Assembly: GCF_024639375.1 (NCBI RefSeq)
Contig: NZ_JAHEIM010000001.1
Location: 1-64,000, forward strand
Direction of reading: 5' to 3'
Origin: Rhodoluna sp.
Lineage (GTDB): Bacteria; Actinomycetota; Actinomycetes; Actinomycetales; Microbacteriaceae
DNA length: 64,000 nt
Below the pieces are notes generated by a model that ran no database searches, had not been told where the DNA came from, and saw nothing but the letters and a program-made list of their open reading frames with translations. Made by a program: the position numbers and the translations under genes. Positions within the stretch are counted from its first letter, which is position 1. Each line of letters starts with the position of its first letter. Below are positions 9,372-16,290 of the stretch, piece by piece.

Positions 9372-9386
9372 GGATAGAATCTATCC
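9372..9386 (+). promoter_or_regulatory. Palindrome containing the -10 box of a leaderless promoter
   Basis: GGATAG-AAT-CTATCC is a perfect 6-bp inverted repeat around AAT. It contains TAGAAT (9375-9380), a good -10 hexamer, ending exactly 6 nt before ATG 9387, and no Shine-Dalgarno is present. The dyad could be a repressor operator covering -10 and the transcription start, or could be coincidental. Confidence 0.5.
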
Positions 9387-9797
9387 ATGGCGACCGGTTC
9401 TTCATCTCTAGGCATTGGCCGCGTTCTTATAGCCGCATATGCAGTGTTGGCTTTTGCCTCTTTTGGTCGAGCCGGATACGAACTCGCTGCAAAATTCAAT
9501 GAAGCCCCTTTGCCGTATGCGCTTTCGGCATTCTCTGCGGTGGTTTACATCGTTGCCACCTTCGCGCTGGCTCGCCGTGGTTCAACAGCCCGCAAAATTG
9601 CTTCGATTGCCGTGAGCATCGAATTGCTCGGTGTTCTCACAATTGGAGCAGCGAGCCTGATTTGGCCAGAGGTATTCACGTTTGACGGCAAGCAGGTTCG
9701 CACAGTTTGGTCATTCTTCGGCATCGCCTACGGCTTCGTTCCATTGGTTTTGCCGGTGCTCGGCTTGCTTTGGTTAAGAAAGACGGCAACTAAGTAA
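9387..9797 (+). CDS. Small four-helix membrane protein upstream of ribF
   Basis: The 136-residue product has four predicted membrane segments (about residues 11-35, 43-63, 71-93 and 105-128). I do not recognise a named family. A TAGAAT -10 box 6 nt before the ATG and the lack of a Shine-Dalgarno suggest a leaderless mRNA. Its TAA overlaps the ribF ATG by one base, so the two are cotranscribed and coupled. Similar small membrane genes occur next to ribF in related actinobacteria, but the link to flavin metabolism is only by position. Confidence 0.82.
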   Translation: MATGSSSLGIGRVLIAAYAVLAFASFGRAGYELAAKFNEAPLPYALSAFSAVVYIVATFALARRGSTARKIASIAVSIELLGVLTIGAASLIWPEVFTFDGKQVRTVWSFFGIAYGFVPLVLPVLGLLWLRKTATK

Positions 9798-10723
9798 TGC
9801 AACACATCCAAGGCTTAAATAACGTGAACGCTGAGCAGACTGGCAGTGCCGTCACAATCGGCAAGTTTGATGGCATTCATCTTGGGCACCAAAAACTTAT
9901 TGGTGCCTTGTTAAATGTTGCCCAAGAGCACCAAATCGCCAGCGTCGTGGTCACTTTCGACCGCCACCCAGATGCACTTTTGAATCCGCAGCAATGCAAG
10001 CTGCCTCTAGTTGGCGCGGGCCAAAAAATTGCCTTGCTCGAGAACCTTGGCGTTGATCAACTGCTCACTCTCGAGTTTGACCACGCACTAGCTCAGCTGA
10101 CTCCAGAAGAGTTCGTAGTCAACATTTTGGTGCAGGCGCTCAAAGCCAAAGTTGTTTTGGTGGGAGAGGACTTCAAGTTTGGAGTTCGCGGCAGCGGCGA
10201 TGTTTCAACCCTGCACGACCTAGGTCAACAATTCGGATTTGAAGTTCGCGTTGTTTCAAGCGCCTTTGTGGGCGATCAAAAAGTTTCAACCACTGCAATT
10301 CGCAATGCTTTGGATGAAGGCAATGTCACTGCAGCGGCAGCATTGCTGGGCCGCGTGCACACCACCATCGGTGTAATTGAACACGGACTCAAAATTGGTC
10401 GCACAATTGGTTTTCCAACAGCCAACATGGCGCGTGACTGCGAAGGCTATTTGCCCCTAGATGGCGTCTATGCCGGTTGGCTTATTGCCGATGGAGTGCG
10501 CTACCCAGCAGCCCACTCAGTTGGCATCAACGAAACTTTTCAAGCAGTGCCGCGATTGGTTGAATCGCATGTGCTCGATCGCAACGACATTGACCTATAC
10601 GACAAAATCGTGACCCTCGAATATGTCGAGTTCATTCGCCCTGCTGCAAAATTCAATGGCGTGGATGACCTGGTTGCGGAAATTAACCGCGACCTAGACA
10701 AGGTTCGCGCGGTTCTGGCCTAG
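9797..10723 (+). CDS. ribF: Bifunctional riboflavin kinase/FAD synthetase RibF
   Basis: RibF phosphorylates riboflavin to FMN and adenylylates FMN to FAD. The 308-residue protein has an N-terminal nucleotidyltransferase domain with GKFDGIHLGH (residues 22-31, HxGH-type motif) and a downstream TTAIRNAL region. The C-terminal kinase domain has GRTIGFPTANM and the LPLDGVYAG segment. The length is typical. The start ATG overlaps the stop of the upstream membrane gene. No FMN riboswitch is seen. Confidence 0.96.
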   Translation: MQHIQGLNNVNAEQTGSAVTIGKFDGIHLGHQKLIGALLNVAQEHQIASVVVTFDRHPDALLNPQQCKLPLVGAGQKIALLENLGVDQLLTLEFDHALAQLTPEEFVVNILVQALKAKVVLVGEDFKFGVRGSGDVSTLHDLGQQFGFEVRVVSSAFVGDQKVSTTAIRNALDEGNVTAAAALLGRVHTTIGVIEHGLKIGRTIGFPTANMARDCEGYLPLDGVYAGWLIADGVRYPAAHSVGINETFQAVPRLVESHVLDRNDIDLYDKIVTLEYVEFIRPAAKFNGVDDLVAEINRDLDKVRAVLA

Positions 10724-10828
10724 CTCGCCAAGTCTCAGACAACACACAGGTGTTTTGCACCTTGCGCTCAAGTTGCCCTGCGAAATTGTTCTTGTGGCAA
10801 AGACCACCAAAACGAATTGAGGCAAAAA

Positions 10829-11203
10829 ATGAGTGAGCAAAACCAAAACTCGCCTTACGAATATGACGCACCTAAGGGTGGCATCAAACGCAAGGCAACC
10901 AGCATCGCCGTTCTAGGTGTGTTGGCAGCTGGGGCAATCGTTGGCGGCAGCGCTTGGGCCTCAACTAACACTTCTCCAGATCCTGTGGCTCCGACATCCC
11001 AGGTTGTAAGCGCCAGCACAGATGCTGCCACCGACGCAACCGCAACCGATGAAACAACCGAGGGCACTTACACAGTTGATGACCCAACCGTGAGCGTGCC
11101 AGTGGTTTCATACTCAGACGACGATGACGCAGACGACCAAGGTGACGATGCCGATGACCAGAGCGTCGACAGCACTCACGACGACACTGAAGCTGACGAC
11201 TAA
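10829..11203 (+). CDS. Small single-span protein with Asp-rich extracellular tail
   Basis: I do not recognise this 124-residue protein. It has a short cytoplasmic N-terminus with a basic KRK stretch, one membrane segment (about residues 24-46), a Thr/Ala/Ser-rich linker and a C-terminal tail dominated by Asp (runs such as DDDDADDQGDDADDQ). The tail should lie outside the membrane and could bind cations. ATG 10829 follows GAGGC at a short distance. It is 15 bp upstream of a second gene of similar design, so they probably form a two-gene unit. Low-complexity sequence limits family assignment. Confidence 0.75.
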   Translation: MSEQNQNSPYEYDAPKGGIKRKATSIAVLGVLAAGAIVGGSAWASTNTSPDPVAPTSQVVSASTDAATDATATDETTEGTYTVDDPTVSVPVVSYSDDDDADDQGDDADDQSVDSTHDDTEADD

Positions 11204-11218
11204 TAACAGGGGGAACAC

Positions 11219-11572
11219 ATGACTAAGAAAACTAAAGCAGAAGAAGTAGTAGAAGGCCCATACGTGGTCGAAGAAGCCAAGGCGAAGCGTGCACTACCTA
11301 GTTGGATCAAGTCACGTGCGGCCAAGATTACTGCGGTTTCAGTGGCCGGGGCCTTGTTGCTTGGTGGCGCGTTCGTTGCCGGTGCAGCAGTAGGGCACGA
11401 GATCAATGATCCACGTGGTGGTTTTGCTGCTCAGTTCGGCGACCGCGATGGCGATCACGATCGTGGCGTTTTCAACAATGCGCCTCGACCTCCGCATGGC
11501 CCAGGTGATGGTGATGGTTTCCAGCCACCGGCAAATCCAACTGCTCCGGATGCGTCTACGACTAATCCGTAA
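11219..11572 (+). CDS. Small single-span protein with Asp/His/Pro/Gly-rich tail
   Basis: This 117-residue protein has a charged N-terminus (MTKKTKAEEVVEGPY), a basic-flanked membrane segment at about residues 40-60 (AVSVAGALLLGGAFVAGAAVG region) and a C-terminal extracellular tail rich in Asp, His, Arg, Pro and Gly (GDRDGDHDRG, RPPHGPGDGDG). A clear ribosome-binding site (CAGGGGG) lies before ATG 11219. With its neighbour at 10829 it forms a pair of membrane-anchored, disordered, potentially metal-binding surface proteins; that role is speculative. A hairpin about 30 bp downstream probably ends the transcript. Confidence 0.75.
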   Translation: MTKKTKAEEVVEGPYVVEEAKAKRALPSWIKSRAAKITAVSVAGALLLGGAFVAGAAVGHEINDPRGGFAAQFGDRDGDHDRGVFNNAPRPPHGPGDGDGFQPPANPTAPDASTTNP

Positions 11573-11602
11573 TTTGTTTTCTGGCAGTTAGATGTGAGTC
11601 TT

Positions 11603-11639
11603 AGCCCCGGCATGGCGATTGTCGGGGCTTTGGCTTACC
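11603..11639 (+). terminator. Probable terminator after the small single-span pair
   Basis: AGCCCCG (11603-11609) pairs with CGGGGCT (11633-11639), with a G/C-containing loop, followed by TTTGGCTT. The T-tract is short, so efficiency is uncertain. Confidence 0.5.
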
Positions 11640-11650
11640 ATTGGAGCAAC

Positions 11651-11693
11651 CCCAAAAAATCGAGACCCAGACGTTTAGGTTGGATTTTTTGGG
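11651..11693. repeat. 11-bp perfect inverted repeat upstream of tmRNA
   Basis: CCCAAAAAATC (11651-11661) is repeated in inverted form as GATTTTTTGGG (11683-11693) with a 21-nt spacer. It ends 17 bp before the mature tmRNA 5' end and so overlaps the likely -35 region. It could be an operator, part of a terminator for upstream transcription (A-tract/T-tract stem), or a processing signal of the tmRNA precursor. Confidence 0.6.
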
Positions 11694-11710
11694 AGTTGGT
11701 AACTAAATAT

Positions 11711-12080
11711 GGGGATGATCGGTTTCGACAGTGCATGTGTAACTGAATGAAGCGGGTCGTGAATGTAGCGTCAACACGTAAATGTCCGCTGCAAACTATA
11801 AGTGCTAAATCATCACGCACTGACTTCGCCCTAGCTGCTTAATAGCGCTTAGCCCGAAGTCCGTTAGACCAGATTTGATTTCGTTCTGGAGCCTAGCGTC
11901 ATTTAGAAATCTTGCTTCGTAGTTATGCCTTAGGGCTACGTTGGACTTTAACTAGGACTGGGCCCGTCGGTTATGTCGCTTCAAGCTAGCACCGGGGCCG
12001 AGTAGAACCTTATTGAAGCTACACCCGTAGAATAGTCAGAAACTCTGTATTGGACGGGGGTTCAATTCCCCCCATCTCCA
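11711..12080 (+). ncRNA. ssrA: Transfer-messenger RNA (tmRNA)
   Basis: tmRNA rescues stalled ribosomes and tags the nascent peptide for proteolysis. The 5' end GGGGATGATCGGTTTCGAC and the 3' end with GGGGGTTCAATTCCCCC and CATCTCC form the tRNA-like domain; GGGGATG pairs with CATCTCC. The discriminator A is at 12080, and CCA is not encoded (next bases are CTC). The tag reading frame starts at the resume codon GCT 11804 and encodes AKSSRTDFALAA, followed by tandem stops TAA TAG (11840-11845). The one-piece form and the ALAA end are typical. A terminator follows at 12131. Confidence 0.97.
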
Positions 12081-12130
12081 CTCAGGGCAGTGCCGCAAGG
12101 CACCGGCTAACGAGTCATCCCATAACAAGC

Positions 12131-12158
12131 AACCCACCAGTAATGGTGGGTTTTTTGT
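12131..12158 (+). terminator. Intrinsic terminator of tmRNA
   Basis: AACCCACCA (12131-12139), loop GTAA, TGGTGGGTT (12144-12152), then a run of T residues to about 12158. This is a classical Rho-independent terminator. Confidence 0.9.
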
Positions 12159-12205
12159 TTAACTTTCAAGGGCTGCGAACTTTGTGTTTTTGGCAAACAT
12201 CAAAC

Positions 12206-13393
12206 CTAGAGTTTGTCGGGAAGGTTTAGCGAAGGCTTCAAACTGACCGCATACTTGGCTACTTTTTCGTAGAAATTAGTCGGGGTTAGGCCAAAGTTGT
12301 CTTCAAACGCAGTTGCAAAGCTCTTAGTTTTTACGTCCATCATGAACATCTTGATTTGCTTGATGCCAAATTTTGCGACCAACACTTCTGTCGCCACAGC
12401 GCCCAGGTAGTAAGAAACCGAACCTAAATTCTTCATTTTCTCTGTTGGAACTGTTCGGGTCATTGAGTCGGTTTGCGCGAAGCAGTTCATGATGTCAGCT
12501 TCGGTTGCCGTTTTACAAATGTCTTGTCTGAGATACAAAGACCTGGCGTCAAAGTTGATGAAATAATCCAGCTGATTTGGCATCGATGAGTCTTTGTAGA
12601 GTCCAAGGTAGGCGCCGAAAAATGAGCCACCACCATAGGAAAACCACATAGGCAGAACGTTGGGGTTTGAAGCCTGTAAAACGTTTCCAAAGTATTCGTG
12701 GGGGGTGGTCTGCAAATTTTGAATGTCTTCATGGTGCTGCCCGATGCACTGAAAAATGATCGGATGATTGTCATCGGTAAGAAAGGCTCGTGCCCCGGTG
12801 CATGCGCCAATATCTATACCCTGCTGAATTTTCTTTGAGAAAGATTCAGAAAAACCGCTACAGAAATTTGCTTTGGCGCAAAGCACGGAATCAACACTGT
12901 TGACGTCTCCTTCGGCAAAGTAGGTCGCATAAACCTTTTTTGGCTTGAATATGTCGCTCCAGAGGTTTATCGAGTTTTGCAGGGCAGGCACCTGCTGTTT
13001 TGCGTATGCCACATCTGCACTAGCGCCAACAATCAGTTCAATTGAGGCATCTGACTTCTGCGAGGCAAAGAGTGTTTTTGTGAATTCGTTCCACGCAGCT
13101 TTGCGAACGTTTGTTTTGTTCAGATTGTCCAGGTCTATCACTGTCGCAACTGAGGCCGTTGGCGTTTGTGTTGGCGCAGAGGCCTTTGATTTTGCGTAGG
13201 TCCACACCTTCTTTCTATTTTTCAACACACAGGAGTAAGTCTTAGTCGCTACTGTTTTCACAAGCCCGACTTTCGAGCAGACGCTGCCAATTTTTGGTGC
13301 TGCTGCCACACCGTCAAGCGTTTGGAGTGTGAGCGCCAAAATAATTACCAGTGCGCCCAGCGATACTTTTGTGAAATTACCCCAAATTTTCAT
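12206..13393 (-). CDS. Secreted peptidase-MA-like protein with degenerate zinc site
   Basis: The 395-residue product has a signal peptide (about residues 1-32, ending GVAAA). After it comes a short module with the pattern G-x2-C-x3-G...Y-x-C...W, a type of module I associate with freshwater actinobacteria. The C-terminal half resembles peptidase MA/gluzincin folds: a PHEYFGNVL helix (near 12690-12700), then LPMWFSYGGGSFFGAYLGL, then a terminal YYLGAVATEVLVAKFG...FEDNFGL region. The expected HExxH is HEYFG and the Glu of the WxxEG motif is Tyr, so two zinc ligands are lost. It is probably catalytically inactive. ATG 13393 has GAGGG directly adjacent; an alternative TTG lies at 13420. Confidence 0.8.
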   Translation of the reverse strand: MKIWGNFTKVSLGALVIILALTLQTLDGVAAAPKIGSVCSKVGLVKTVATKTYSCVLKNRKKVWTYAKSKASAPTQTPTASVATVIDLDNLNKTNVRKAAWNEFTKTLFASQKSDASIELIVGASADVAYAKQQVPALQNSINLWSDIFKPKKVYATYFAEGDVNSVDSVLCAKANFCSGFSESFSKKIQQGIDIGACTGARAFLTDDNHPIIFQCIGQHHEDIQNLQTTPHEYFGNVLQASNPNVLPMWFSYGGGSFFGAYLGLYKDSSMPNQLDYFINFDARSLYLRQDICKTATEADIMNCFAQTDSMTRTVPTEKMKNLGSVSYYLGAVATEVLVAKFGIKQIKMFMMDVKTKSFATAFEDNFGLTPTNFYEKVAKYAVSLKPSLNLPDKL

Positions 13394-13510
13394 CCCTCTA
13401 TGCTTGCACCAGATTTGCAAATAGTTCTATGGGTTATGCATTTGTTATTTTGTGGTTGGTTTTCCGAAAGATCCTCAGCGCGGGTGTTAGTGTGAGAAAA
13501 AAAGGTAATC

Positions 13511-13888
13511 ATGTCATTCGGTGCAGCAATTAAGAGCTTTTGGGTCAACTACGTAAACTTCACAGGCCGCGCTCGTCGCAGTGAGTTTTGGTTTGCATTC
13601 CTTTTCACTTCTTTGGTGAGTGCCGCGATCGGCATCGTTTTTCCTGGCCACGTTGAGCACATGAGTGGCTTCGACATTCAGCAGTCGTCAGCAGCCTCTA
13701 ATCTTTGGTCTTTGGCTACATTCCTGCCAACCTTGGCAATCACCTGGCGTCGACTTCACGACGTTGACAAATCAGGTGGCTGGTTCTTCTTCGTGTTCTT
13801 GCCAATCGTGGGCTGGATTCTGCTCTTGATTCAGTTGGTCAAAGACAGCGTTCCAGGTGCCAACCGATTTGGCGAACCCGTTAAATAA
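13511..13888 (+). CDS. DUF805 family membrane protein
   Basis: The 125-residue protein matches the DUF805 (YhaH-like) pattern: an N-terminal FVNYVNFTGRARRSEFWFA-type stretch, three to four membrane helices, and the conserved TWRRLHDVDKSGGW segment before the last helix. The molecular function of the family is unknown; members are inner-membrane proteins. AAAAAAAGG lies upstream of the ATG. A small hairpin (CCCGTTA with TAACGGG, 13877-13892) overlaps the stop codon. The TRIC-like gene follows 16 bp later and is probably cotranscribed. Confidence 0.9.
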   Translation: MSFGAAIKSFWVNYVNFTGRARRSEFWFAFLFTSLVSAAIGIVFPGHVEHMSGFDIQQSSAASNLWSLATFLPTLAITWRRLHDVDKSGGWFFFVFLPIVGWILLLIQLVKDSVPGANRFGEPVK

Positions 13889-13904
13889 CGGGCACACTTA
13901 AGGC

Positions 13905-14555
13905 ATGAATTCAACCCCAACCATCGCCGAGTGGCTGGTTAGCTATGGCAACCAAGCATTCGAAGTGGTTGGGGTTCTTGCTTTTGCGCTTTCGGGTCTA
14001 ATTGAGGCCGCTCGCAAAAAACTCGACCTAGTGGGCATGGCGATGGTTACCGCCCTCGCAGCCTTTGGTGGCGGAACCCTTCGAGATTTGCTGCTCAACC
14101 GAAGGCCATTCTTTTGGGTTGAAAACGAATTTTGGCTCTGGGCCATCCTGGGGCTTTGTGCACTTGCCCTGTTTTTCATGCGCGCCCGCCACATTGAACT
14201 CACCGAGCGAGCAACTCAATGGCCCGATGCCTTGGGGCTTGGCATCTTCGCCGCCGGCGGCACCCAGATTGCACTTGATGCAAACATGTCACCGCTAATT
14301 GCAGTGCTGATGGGTGTGATTACAGCTGTGTTCGGTGGCGTGCTGCGCGATGTAGTGGTGAACGAGATTCCACGTGCGTTTAACGATCACCAGCCATATG
14401 CTGTGGTGGCATTTGCTGGGGGCTGGGTCGTGGTTGCGGCTAATGCACTGAACTGGAGTTCATTCTTGGCCGTGGGAATTGGAAGTCTAGCGATTGTGTC
14501 GGTGCGCTTGGCAGCAATGATTTTTGGTTGGCGTTTGCCAACCTGGCGCGTTTAG
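13905..14555 (+). CDS. TRIC/UPF0126 family cation channel protein
   Basis: Bacterial TRIC (UPF0126/YicG) proteins form homotrimeric monovalent cation channels. The 216-residue product has seven predicted membrane helices in two inverted three-helix repeats. Each repeat carries the family glycine-rich kink and RD signature: AFGGGTLRDLL (about residues 51-61) and AVFGGVLRDVVV (about 143-154). The second is followed by NEIPRAF. It ends with a short cytoplasmic tail. It lies 16 bp after the DUF805 gene. Assignment is strong; the physiological ion is not evident. Confidence 0.92.
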   Translation: MNSTPTIAEWLVSYGNQAFEVVGVLAFALSGLIEAARKKLDLVGMAMVTALAAFGGGTLRDLLLNRRPFFWVENEFWLWAILGLCALALFFMRARHIELTERATQWPDALGLGIFAAGGTQIALDANMSPLIAVLMGVITAVFGGVLRDVVVNEIPRAFNDHQPYAVVAFAGGWVVVAANALNWSSFLAVGIGSLAIVSVRLAAMIFGWRLPTWRV

Positions 14556-14566
14556 CGCAAAAGCTT

Positions 14567-14959
14567 TTAGGCTGATTGCTCAACTTCGGCACAAGGTGCC
14601 AACTGGGCAACGCGCTGAGGAGTTACACCCAACAACACGGCAATGTCTCGCATGGTTAATCCGCGGTCACGCATGCGACCAACTACATCGCGAATCTCGG
14701 CAGAGGCTTCTTCTTGCAGGCGAGTGGCATCGGCCATCTTTTGCTGAGCAGCTTCAATGTCGCAGATGATGCCGGGCATAACTGCCTCAACCTTCACCAC
14801 GATGTCGCATTTTGACTCACCGGTGAGGTTCTCGGCTAATGCCTTGATTTGCTCGGTGGCCTTGTCTAGGCGTTTGGCCGTGGTGCGAAAGTTATCCAGT
14901 TCTGGCACGGCAACAAGCCAACCATCGCCTTGGCGCTCACATAGGGCTTTGATCTCCAT
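14567..14959 (-). CDS. Orphan HicB-like domain with C-terminal helix-turn-helix
   Basis: The 130-residue protein begins with a stretch resembling the HicB partial RNase-H fold (CERQGDGWLVAVPEL ... TAKRLDKATEQIKALAENL, residues 7-45). A helical linker follows, then a C-terminal helix-turn-helix (LTMRDIAVLLGVTPQRVAQL, about 100-119). HicB antitoxins often carry a DNA-binding domain, but no HicA toxin gene is adjacent, so it may be a stand-alone regulator. It is transcribed divergently from the DoxX-like gene across a 137-bp region containing a dyad that could be its operator. The HicB relationship is moderate; the HTH call is firmer. Confidence 0.7.
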   Translation of the reverse strand: MEIKALCERQGDGWLVAVPELDNFRTTAKRLDKATEQIKALAENLTGESKCDIVVKVEAVMPGIICDIEAAQQKMADATRLQEEASAEIRDVVGRMRDRGLTMRDIAVLLGVTPQRVAQLAPCAEVEQSA

Positions 14960-15012
14960 GGTGGCTCTTTTCTAAACTTTCGATTAATTCTACCACTTTT
15001 GTAAAGGCCTAC

Positions 15013-15042
15013 TTGACTTATTTAGTAAACCCGTGCTTTACT
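15013..15042 (+). promoter_or_regulatory. Promoter with AGTAAA/TTTACT dyad before the DoxX-like gene
   Basis: TTGACT (15013-15018) and TTTACT (15037-15042) form an 18-bp-spaced -35/-10 pair. AGTAAA (15024-15029) and TTTACT (15037-15042) are a perfect inverted repeat with a 7-nt spacer, covering the spacer and -10. A transcription factor bound here would block the promoter; the divergent HTH gene is the obvious candidate. Confidence 0.5.
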
Positions 15043-15096
15043 TATCAACTGTAAATCCGATTTCTCGGAAACTCAAGACTAATTCAAAGGAATTTC

Positions 15097-15522
15097 ATGA
15101 ACATCGTTATCGCAATCGCCGCCCTAGCGGTTTCAGCATTCAGCGCATTTGGCTTCTGGAAAGCTGGCTCATTCAAGTCAAAGGCTTCAAAGGAAGTTCT
15201 ATTGGGCGCAGGCATGGGCTGGGTTGAGAAGACCCCTCTAGGCACCGTTCGTCTAGTTGCTTGGCTAGAGATCCTTGGCGCAATTGGTGTTGTGCTTGCT
15301 CCAATCGGCGCATACGTGACCACCGGTGACTTGTCAGTTGCTTCAAAGTGGATTGGTGTTGCAGCTGCAGCCGGTCTTGCTCTAACCATGCTTGTTGCAT
15401 TCATCATGCACGCAGCTCGTGGCGAGGCTAAGTACACCTGGAAGATCAACACCCAGATGTTCCTAACCGCAGTTGTTGCTGGCGTGCTTCAGGCATTCGT
15501 AACTCTGCCAGTGCTTGGCTAA
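15097..15522 (+). CDS. DoxX-like four-helix membrane protein
   Basis: The 141-residue protein has four membrane segments (about residues 3-24, 48-75, 85-108 and 120-138). The pattern resembles the DoxX-like family: a first helix ending in a Gly/Phe turn, LEILGAIGVVLAP in the second and a Lys/Arg-rich loop before the last. Such proteins are linked to redox or small-molecule metabolism, but the exact role is unknown. ATG 15097 follows AAAGGAA. The 3' end faces the ECF S-component gene with only a 3-bp gap and no visible terminator. Confidence 0.8.
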   Translation: MNIVIAIAALAVSAFSAFGFWKAGSFKSKASKEVLLGAGMGWVEKTPLGTVRLVAWLEILGAIGVVLAPIGAYVTTGDLSVASKWIGVAAAAGLALTMLVAFIMHAARGEAKYTWKINTQMFLTAVVAGVLQAFVTLPVLG

Positions 15523-15525
15523 GGT

Positions 15526-16290
15526 CTAAAGCTTTTCAAAACCAGCCCTGTTTGCTGCTCGATTGAGAGTGGCCAGCAGGGCTGGTGCCGTTACCAAGAT
15601 CAAAACACTCGTAGTGATTGCTCGACCAAGATCCCAAATCAACCCACCGGTGAGTAGTTCGTAATTAATAAACCTCAGGATGTTCGCGCCCACACCTTCG
15701 CCGGCTGCGTATGAGACTGAGCTGCCGATGCCAGCCAAGAATGGCCAGTTCCACATCGTCATTAATCCGCCGTAAATAAAACTCGAAATTGTTGCGTAGC
15801 CAATCAATGCGGTGAGCAGCAACCAGCGACGTTTTGGTTTGGGAATGAAGCCGGCGCCAAGACCAATTAATCCGGCAGCCATCATTTGAAATGGCAACCA
15901 TGGGCCAACGCCACCACTGAGCAGTGCGCTCACGAGCAACGAAGTTGTGCCAAGCAAAAAGCCGAAGCCACTGCCAAAAACAGATGCGCTGATGATGATG
16001 ATGAAAAACGCCGTTTCAACACCGGCGGTGCCAGCGCCCAGCATTCGCACCACCGCGTTAAGCGCCGTGAGCACTCCCAAAATTGCCAGGTGCCTTGAGT
16101 CAATTCCGCCGGTGGCAAACTCCACCAATATCAAAACCAAAATCATCGGCATCAGCAAAATAAAAGCTGTTTGGGCAACCACGGCTTCGTTGGCTGCCGT
16201 CGAGCCAATAAACAAAGGCCAGGTAAACATCAAAAGCGAGGTTAGGCCAGCGGCACCAATGATCACTTTGGATAGTGCAGATGTTTTCAT
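15526..16290 (-). CDS. ECF transporter substrate-binding (S) component, probably for cobalamin
   Basis: The S component of an energy-coupling-factor importer binds the vitamin in the membrane. The 254-residue hydrophobic protein has about six membrane helices and the Gly/Ala-rich small-residue helices of S components (ISASVFGSGFGFLLG; GGVGPWLPFQMMAAGLIGLGAG in part). Start ATG 16290 overlaps the ATPase gene stop by 4 bp (ATGA). It is the last gene of a five-gene operon under a cobalamin riboswitch, so I infer it is CbrT-like and takes up cobalamin or a corrinoid. The substrate is inferred from context, not from residues. Confidence 0.85.
   Translation of the reverse strand: MKTSALSKVIIGAAGLTSLLMFTWPLFIGSTAANEAVVAQTAFILLMPMILVLILVEFATGGIDSRHLAILGVLTALNAVVRMLGAGTAGVETAFFIIIISASVFGSGFGFLLGTTSLLVSALLSGGVGPWLPFQMMAAGLIGLGAGFIPKPKRRWLLLTALIGYATISSFIYGGLMTMWNWPFLAGIGSSVSYAAGEGVGANILRFINYELLTGGLIWDLGRAITTSVLILVTAPALLATLNRAANRAGFEKL

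Noticed and set aside
12090-12103. Hairpin GTGCC-GCAA-GGCAC directly after tmRNA
   Set aside because: It lies between the tmRNA 3' end and the real terminator; no T-tract. Probably part of the trimmed 3' trailer.
13877-13892. CCCGTTA/TAACGGG dyad on the DUF805 stop codon as a terminator
   Set aside because: No T-tract follows and the next gene starts 13 bp later; more likely incidental or a weak attenuator.
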